NCBI GenBank assembly: GCA_008080615.1
Contig: VIKJ01000094.1
Span: forward strand, 1 to 8,214
Reading direction: 5' to 3'
Length of the DNA stretch: 8,214 bases
Origin: Chitinophagaceae bacterium
Lineage (GTDB): Bacteria; Bacteroidota; Bacteroidia; Chitinophagales; Chitinophagaceae
Shown here: positions 5,300 through 8,214 of the stretch, piece after piece
How the letters are laid out: each line of letters starts with the position of its first letter
Numbering within the stretch: position 1 is the stretch's first letter
The notes under the pieces: model-generated
Seen by the model: the letters and a program-made list of their open reading frames with translations, nothing else
Told to the model about the DNA's origin: nothing
Databases searched by the model: none
Translations under genes and position numbers: made by a program

Positions 5300-5919
5300 A
5301 TTTGCTTTAACAATGGATTCCCCTTATCTATATCATACCACAACAATAATACAGAAGCAGTTAATCCTACTAATTTGGCAACTATATACAAAGTGGCAAC
5401 TAAACCAACGGTTCCATTTATGAAAGGAATTAATACAGTAGCAAGAATTCCAAGTGGAATAAGTCCAATAGCTAGGTTATACAATATTGCTTTACGTTGT
5501 TTATTCTTATAATCAGGTTCTCCTGACTGATTATTTGATTCTGCTACAACAACTGTTTCGCTCCATTGTGCTAGAAATTTTTCTTTTGAAATCGTCTCCT
5601 TTTTCCCATGCTGATTAAGGATATATACAATATCATTTAAAATTTGATTAACTGCAAAAAACTGACCGTTTTTATAATTGGTAATAAAAGGAGTGGGAAT
5701 TTCAGCCAGTTTATCGGCATTGGTTTGTAAAGCTACACAGTCTATATTCCATTTGTTTAATGAATCGGTAATAGATAAATAACTTGGATAGTCGGGATGT
5801 TCTTGTAAGGTTTGATCAATAGTAGCAATGCTCACATTTACTTTCAATGACTTTAGTAATGCATCTACTATTAAAACTTGGTTCTCGTACAAACTTTTAA
5901 ACAACCCTTGAAACAACAT
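5170..5919 (-). CDS. C39-like domain plus first VKOR helices, 5' part of the frameshifted fusion gene
   Basis: Residues 1 to about 125 form a degenerate peptidase C39-like domain. The HPDYPSYLSITDSLNKWNID stretch occupies the place of the catalytic DCGxxxL region without its cysteine, and GQFFAV replaces the catalytic His, so it should bind rather than cut. After a charged linker come hydrophobic helices and WYDIDKGNPLLKQICSG, the normal lead-in to the VKOR cysteine loop, with Cys208 as first loop cysteine. Past Gly210 the frame departs from the family: the last 39 residues (IPRLLHYW onward) are out-of-frame translation of DNA that encodes NTKAAS in the next frame. The true gene probably ran from 5919 to 4343, about 535 residues. 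It is the first gene of the minus-strand train, and its start faces the response regulator across a 228-bp spacer. Confidence 0.82.
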   Translation of the reverse strand: MLFQGLFKSLYENQVLIVDALLKSLKVNVSIATIDQTLQEHPDYPSYLSITDSLNKWNIDCVALQTNADKLAEIPTPFITNYKNGQFFAVNQILNDIVYILNQHGKKETISKEKFLAQWSETVVVAESNNQSGEPDYKNKQRKAILYNLAIGLIPLGILATVLIPFINGTVGLVATLYIVAKLVGLTASVLLLWYDIDKGNPLLKQICSGIPRLLHYWVYLLGAKWALYTLLPPYYLQHLLESILYYPY

Positions 5920-5970
5920 GCATATAATTTATTAGTTAAACCTCGCTATTGTGTTTAAGCTTTCCAAATT

Positions 5971-6065
5971 TGTGAATGGGGCTTTTTGTACCCATCAACC
6001 AAAATATGGTTGTATTTAATTATAAAATTGTCTGGATGGGTACAAAAATCCCCCCCCCATTCACA
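5971..6065. repeat. 95-bp imperfect inverted repeat with a C9 tract in the divergent spacer
   Basis: The left arm 5971-5996 (TGTGAATGGGG, then CTTTTTGTACCCATC) and right arm 6035-6065 are inverted copies. They differ by one base and by the length of a G/C run: four G on the left, nine C on the right (6050-6058). The 38-nt centre contains a second small hairpin (CAACCA 5996-6001 with TGGTTG 6007-6012). The element sits between the divergent starts at 5919 and 6148. A miniature inverted-repeat transposable element, a large regulatory hairpin, or both are possible. I see no convincing target-site duplication at the ends. Confidence 0.7.
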
Positions 6066-6066
6066 T

Positions 6067-6088
6067 TTAATTAACTTATGTTAATTAA
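6067..6088. promoter_or_regulatory. Perfect 9-bp palindrome, possible operator, upstream of the response regulator
   Basis: TTAATTAAC (6067-6075) and GTTAATTAA (6080-6088) are exact inverted copies separated by TTAT. The site abuts the right end of the 95-bp inverted repeat and lies 59 bp before the response regulator start. Its symmetry would suit a dimeric regulator. The site is fully AT except for one base pair per arm, so chance is a real alternative. The regulator itself is a candidate binder, but nothing in the sequence proves it. Confidence 0.3.
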
Positions 6089-6147
6089 TTTATCATAATA
6101 ATAAAGCTATTTTACGGTCAGTATAATTTAACCAATAGCGCGGTAAT

Positions 6148-6792
6148 ATGGTAGATGTTTCGGTGATGATGTGTGATGATCATGTACAAATAAGAGATTC
6201 AATTTTACAAACCTTAGAGCAAGAATTCAGTTTTAAAATTTGCGGTAGAGCTTCTAGTGGTAAAGAATGCATAGAGTTAATATCTAGTGGCATAAAACCA
6301 ACTATTTTAATACTAGATATCAGCATGCCCAATGGGATGCATGGATACGATGTTGCTAAATTTCTTCAAAAAAACTATCCAGCTATTAAAATATTGGTGT
6401 TTTCTTCTTTTGATGATAGGGCGGCTATTAAAGCAATGATAAGGTTTGGTGCCAAGGGATTTGTATGCAAGGGCGGCCAAACAGATGAACTTAAACGGGC
6501 ATTGCTTGAAGTTACAAATGGTGGCACTTATTTTCCAAAAGATTTCATCATTACTGCAAAAGAAATAAAAGAAATACAATCCAAACCCATTGAATGGGCT
6601 GAAAATATGACCCAAAAAGAATGGGACTTAGCCCATTTAATTACCAGCGACCTACCCCTTAAACAAGTAGCAGCTAAATTAGACATTTCGGAAAGCGTTG
6701 CAAGTAAGAGAAGAAAAAGTGTATTTAAGAAAACAGGAGCCAAAAGCTCAATAGGATTAATCGCTTTTTTAAAAAAAATAGGTATTATGTAA
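6148..6792 (+). CDS. NarL/FixJ-family response regulator, no partner kinase in window
   Basis: A 214-residue two-component response regulator. The N-terminal receiver domain (about 1-125) has the acidic pair Asp10/Asp11, phospho-acceptor Asp57 in LILDISMP, the Ser86 switch residue in LVFSSFDD and the conserved Lys108 in GFVCKGG. A LuxR/GerE-type helix-turn-helix follows (about 153-209), with LPLKQVAAKLDISESVASKR as the recognition region. It should bind DNA as a phosphorylated dimer. The reading frame is intact and runs opposite to the peptide cluster, from which it is separated by the repeat-rich 228-bp spacer. No histidine kinase is nearby, so it is an orphan within this window. The divergent position would allow it to control the cluster, but this is inference. 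No clear TAnnTTTG box was found upstream. Confidence 0.95.
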   Translation: MVDVSVMMCDDHVQIRDSILQTLEQEFSFKICGRASSGKECIELISSGIKPTILILDISMPNGMHGYDVAKFLQKNYPAIKILVFSSFDDRAAIKAMIRFGAKGFVCKGGQTDELKRALLEVTNGGTYFPKDFIITAKEIKEIQSKPIEWAENMTQKEWDLAHLITSDLPLKQVAAKLDISESVASKRRKSVFKKTGAKSSIGLIAFLKKIGIM

Positions 6793-6805
6793 TCATTTAG
6801 GGTTC

Positions 6806-8065
6806 CTATTCCCATAATATACTAAACGGCACTGCCCATAATTGCTCTCCAAACGGCACTACCTCTTTACCCCCATAAAGCACAATTCCTCCTTTAAAAT
6901 CCTTACCAGTTAATTGTTTAAATACATTGATTCCATTAAAATCATCTTGATTTACCAATTCACTTTTTTTAACTTCAATGGCAATTAAAGACCCATCTGG
7001 TTGTTCTAATATAAAATCTACTTCTTTTCCATCGCTTGTTCTAAAATGGTATAGCTCGGCTTTTGCTCCTGTATTGCTTAATTGTTTTACCAATTCTGTA
7101 GCAACATAATTTTCCACTAAATGACCAAAAAGTGATGGCTTTAAGCTAGCCATTTGCGCTAAATCAGAGCCCAATAAATGGCTAATCATACAAGTATCTA
7201 CTAGATATCCTTTAGGAGATTTTACCAACCTTTTGCCAATATTTCTATACCAAGGTTTAACATCAAAAGTTAGAAACATCATTTTTAAAATATTTCTATA
7301 CGTTTTTCCTGTTATAGAATTTAATCCTACCTCTCTTGCTATATCTGAATCATTCATTAAGCCACCTGCTCTTGTTGCTAGTACAGTAAGCAAATGAGGC
7401 AATAACGAAATTTTATCTAATTCAGCTATCTGCCTTACATCTCTTTGTAGTATAGTAGTAATATAACTGTCGAACCAAATAGTACGCTCTTCATTTGTTG
7501 CTTGCGAAATTTCTGGAAATGTGGCTATTTTAATTGCTTCTATTAATGATAATTTAGTTGATTTTAAACCCTTAAAATCCATTTTAAGTATCCGACCAAT
7601 ACCAGTTCCATTATTTTTAGCAGCTTCTGCTGTTGTAAATGGGTACATTGTTAAAACAGTCATTCTCCCAACCAAAGCATCCGATAGTTTTGGAAGTGCC
7701 AGAATATTTGCAGAACCAGTTAATAAAAAAAATCCTGTTTTCTTTTTTCCATTTTTTAACCGCAATTCATCTACCACCAATTTCAATGCACGAAATAATT
7801 CAGGTACCATTTGTACCTCATCAATAATAATAGGAAGATCATAACTCATTAAAAAAGCTTCTGGGGCCGAAGCAGCGGCAGCCATCATGGTTGGCTTATC
7901 AAAGGTTATATATTCAACTGGTGTTTTATTTTCATTTATTTGTACAGCCAAATCTCTCACCAGCGTACTTTTACCAGATTGCCTTACCCCATTTAAAAAA
8001 AGGATTGGGCTTACTTTAAAAGCCTCTTGTACAAGGGAACTGATATGTCTACTTAGAAATTGCAT
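6806..8065 (-). CDS. AAA_14/DUF4143 family ATPase
   Basis: A 419-residue protein of the ATPase family that pairs an N-terminal AAA_14 domain with a C-terminal DUF4143 domain. Numbered from the ATG at 8065, Walker A is GVRQSGKST (26-34) and Walker B is PIIIDEVQ (Asp82, Glu83). LLTGSANILALPKLSDALVGRM follows, carrying the usual sensor and Arg region. The C-terminal part has a PD-(D/E)XK-like pattern, HFRTSDGKEVDF then IAIEVKKS (Asp350, Glu364, Lys366), common in this family though nuclease activity is generally unproven. I prefer ATG at 8065 to the in-frame TTG at 8074, because a strong -7 promoter box covers the TTG. The family is frequent in accessory regions of bacteria and archaea and its role is unknown. 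The gene converges on the response regulator with a 13-bp gap and no visible terminator. Confidence 0.93.
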   Translation of the reverse strand: MQFLSRHISSLVQEAFKVSPILFLNGVRQSGKSTLVRDLAVQINENKTPVEYITFDKPTMMAAAASAPEAFLMSYDLPIIIDEVQMVPELFRALKLVVDELRLKNGKKKTGFFLLTGSANILALPKLSDALVGRMTVLTMYPFTTAEAAKNNGTGIGRILKMDFKGLKSTKLSLIEAIKIATFPEISQATNEERTIWFDSYITTILQRDVRQIAELDKISLLPHLLTVLATRAGGLMNDSDIAREVGLNSITGKTYRNILKMMFLTFDVKPWYRNIGKRLVKSPKGYLVDTCMISHLLGSDLAQMASLKPSLFGHLVENYVATELVKQLSNTGAKAELYHFRTSDGKEVDFILEQPDGSLIAIEVKKSELVNQDDFNGINVFKQLTGKDFKGGIVLYGGKEVVPFGEQLWAVPFSILWE

Positions 8066-8071
8066 ATTATG

Positions 8072-8079
8072 CAAATATA
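8072..8079 (-). promoter_or_regulatory. Bacteroidota -7 box (TAnnTTTG) for the ATPase gene
   Basis: TATATTTG on the minus strand is an exact match to the Bacteroidota -7 consensus and ends 6 nt before the ATG at 8065. A transcript from it would have almost no 5' leader. No TTG element sits at the usual 19-23 nt spacing upstream (the nearest is about 26 nt away), so the match is half a promoter. Confidence 0.45.
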
Positions 8080-8097
8080 AAGTAAAGTTTTAAATAA

Positions 8098-8116
8098 TTT
8101 AAAGGCAAGCTTTAAA
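8098..8116 (-). terminator. Short hairpin 3' of a possible upstream gene
   Basis: TTTAAAG (8098-8104) and CTTTAAA (8110-8116) are perfect inverted copies around GCAAG. On the minus strand the hairpin begins 8 nt after a possible stop codon (8125-8127) and is followed by TTATTT. The stem is mostly A-T, so termination would be weak. It also lies just upstream of the ATPase -7 box, where it could serve as a boundary. Confidence 0.3.
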
Positions 8117-8124
8117 TTTGCAAA

Positions 8125-8214
8125 CTATTCCATCAACCACCACTTATGAGTATGTGGTTTAATGGTGAAATTTTTCTTGATATATACTTGAATAAACTGC
8201 ATGGCTTCATTAAT
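8125..8214 (-). CDS. Possible 3' end of a minus-strand gene (29 residues visible)
   Basis: The minus strand is open from the right edge to TAG at 8125-8127 and would encode a tail ending in IKPHTHKWWLME. The gene lies 59 bp upstream of the ATPase start and is followed by a small hairpin. I do not recognise the sequence. A second minus-strand frame is also open for 26 codons here, so the coding call rests only on the plausible amino-acid make-up and the hairpin after the stop. Confidence 0.3.
   Translation of the reverse strand: MNEAMQFIQVYIKKNFTIKPHTHKWWLME

Noticed and set aside
5285..5305. Programmed ribosomal frameshifting joining the two VKOR frames
   Set aside because: No slippery heptamer or downstream structure is evident, and about ten conserved residues are missing at the join, which frameshifting would not explain.
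5971..6065. Insertion sequence
   Set aside because: There is no transposase frame and no clear target-site duplication, so the element is left as an inverted repeat of unknown origin.

Overview
The window looks like an AT-rich chromosome segment from a member of the Bacteroidota. Three things point there: a two-glycine peptide leader carrying an NLGxVLSR motif; TlpA-type oxidoreductases, one with a DUF4369-like N-terminal half; and a fused C39-like/VKOR/thioredoxin membrane protein typical of that phylum. No 16S rRNA or other marker is present, so genus and family cannot be given; Chitinophagia or Sphingobacteriia would fit.

Positions 1-5919 form one minus-strand gene train that reads as a secreted, disulfide-rich peptide (bacteriocin-like) system. 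In transcription order it holds: a VKOR-thioredoxin fusion with a degenerate C39 domain (5919 to 4343); a small periplasmic thioredoxin with a CIPC site (4337-3765); two short precursors with near-identical 23-residue double-glycine leaders and six cysteines in each core (3649-3410 and 3271-3047); a 477-residue TlpA-like protein with a WCAPC site (2960-1527); a second TlpA-like protein (1483-365); and the first 124 residues of a C39 peptidase-type ABC exporter (372 to beyond position 1). The inferred logic is that the exporter cuts the leader after Gly-Gly and secretes the core, while the VKOR/thioredoxin set makes or edits disulfides in it. No HlyD-like adaptor or immunity gene is visible; both could lie beyond the left edge.

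Two of these genes look broken. The VKOR fusion carries an apparent small deletion plus frameshift exactly where the second loop cysteine should be (about 5290). The DUF4369-TlpA gene has a single in-frame TAA (1058-1060) inside an otherwise continuous 373-codon frame. Either the cluster is decaying or the sequence has local errors. The peptide precursors, the other two thioredoxin-fold genes and the visible part of the exporter are intact.

The spacers between the peptide genes hold strong inverted repeats: a 61-nt hairpin after the second precursor, stacked hairpins in the leader of the second precursor, and an 11-bp hairpin before the first. They could set relative expression of peptides and partner genes.

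From 5920 to 6147 is a divergent spacer with a 95-bp imperfect inverted repeat containing a run of nine C, next to a perfect 9-bp palindrome. To its right lie an orphan NarL/FixJ-type response regulator (6148-6792, plus strand) and a convergent AAA_14/DUF4143 ATPase (8065-6806, minus strand). Neither is evidently part of the peptide system. The last 90 bases may hold the 3' end of another minus-strand gene. I see no rRNA, tRNA, CRISPR array or recognisable insertion sequence.
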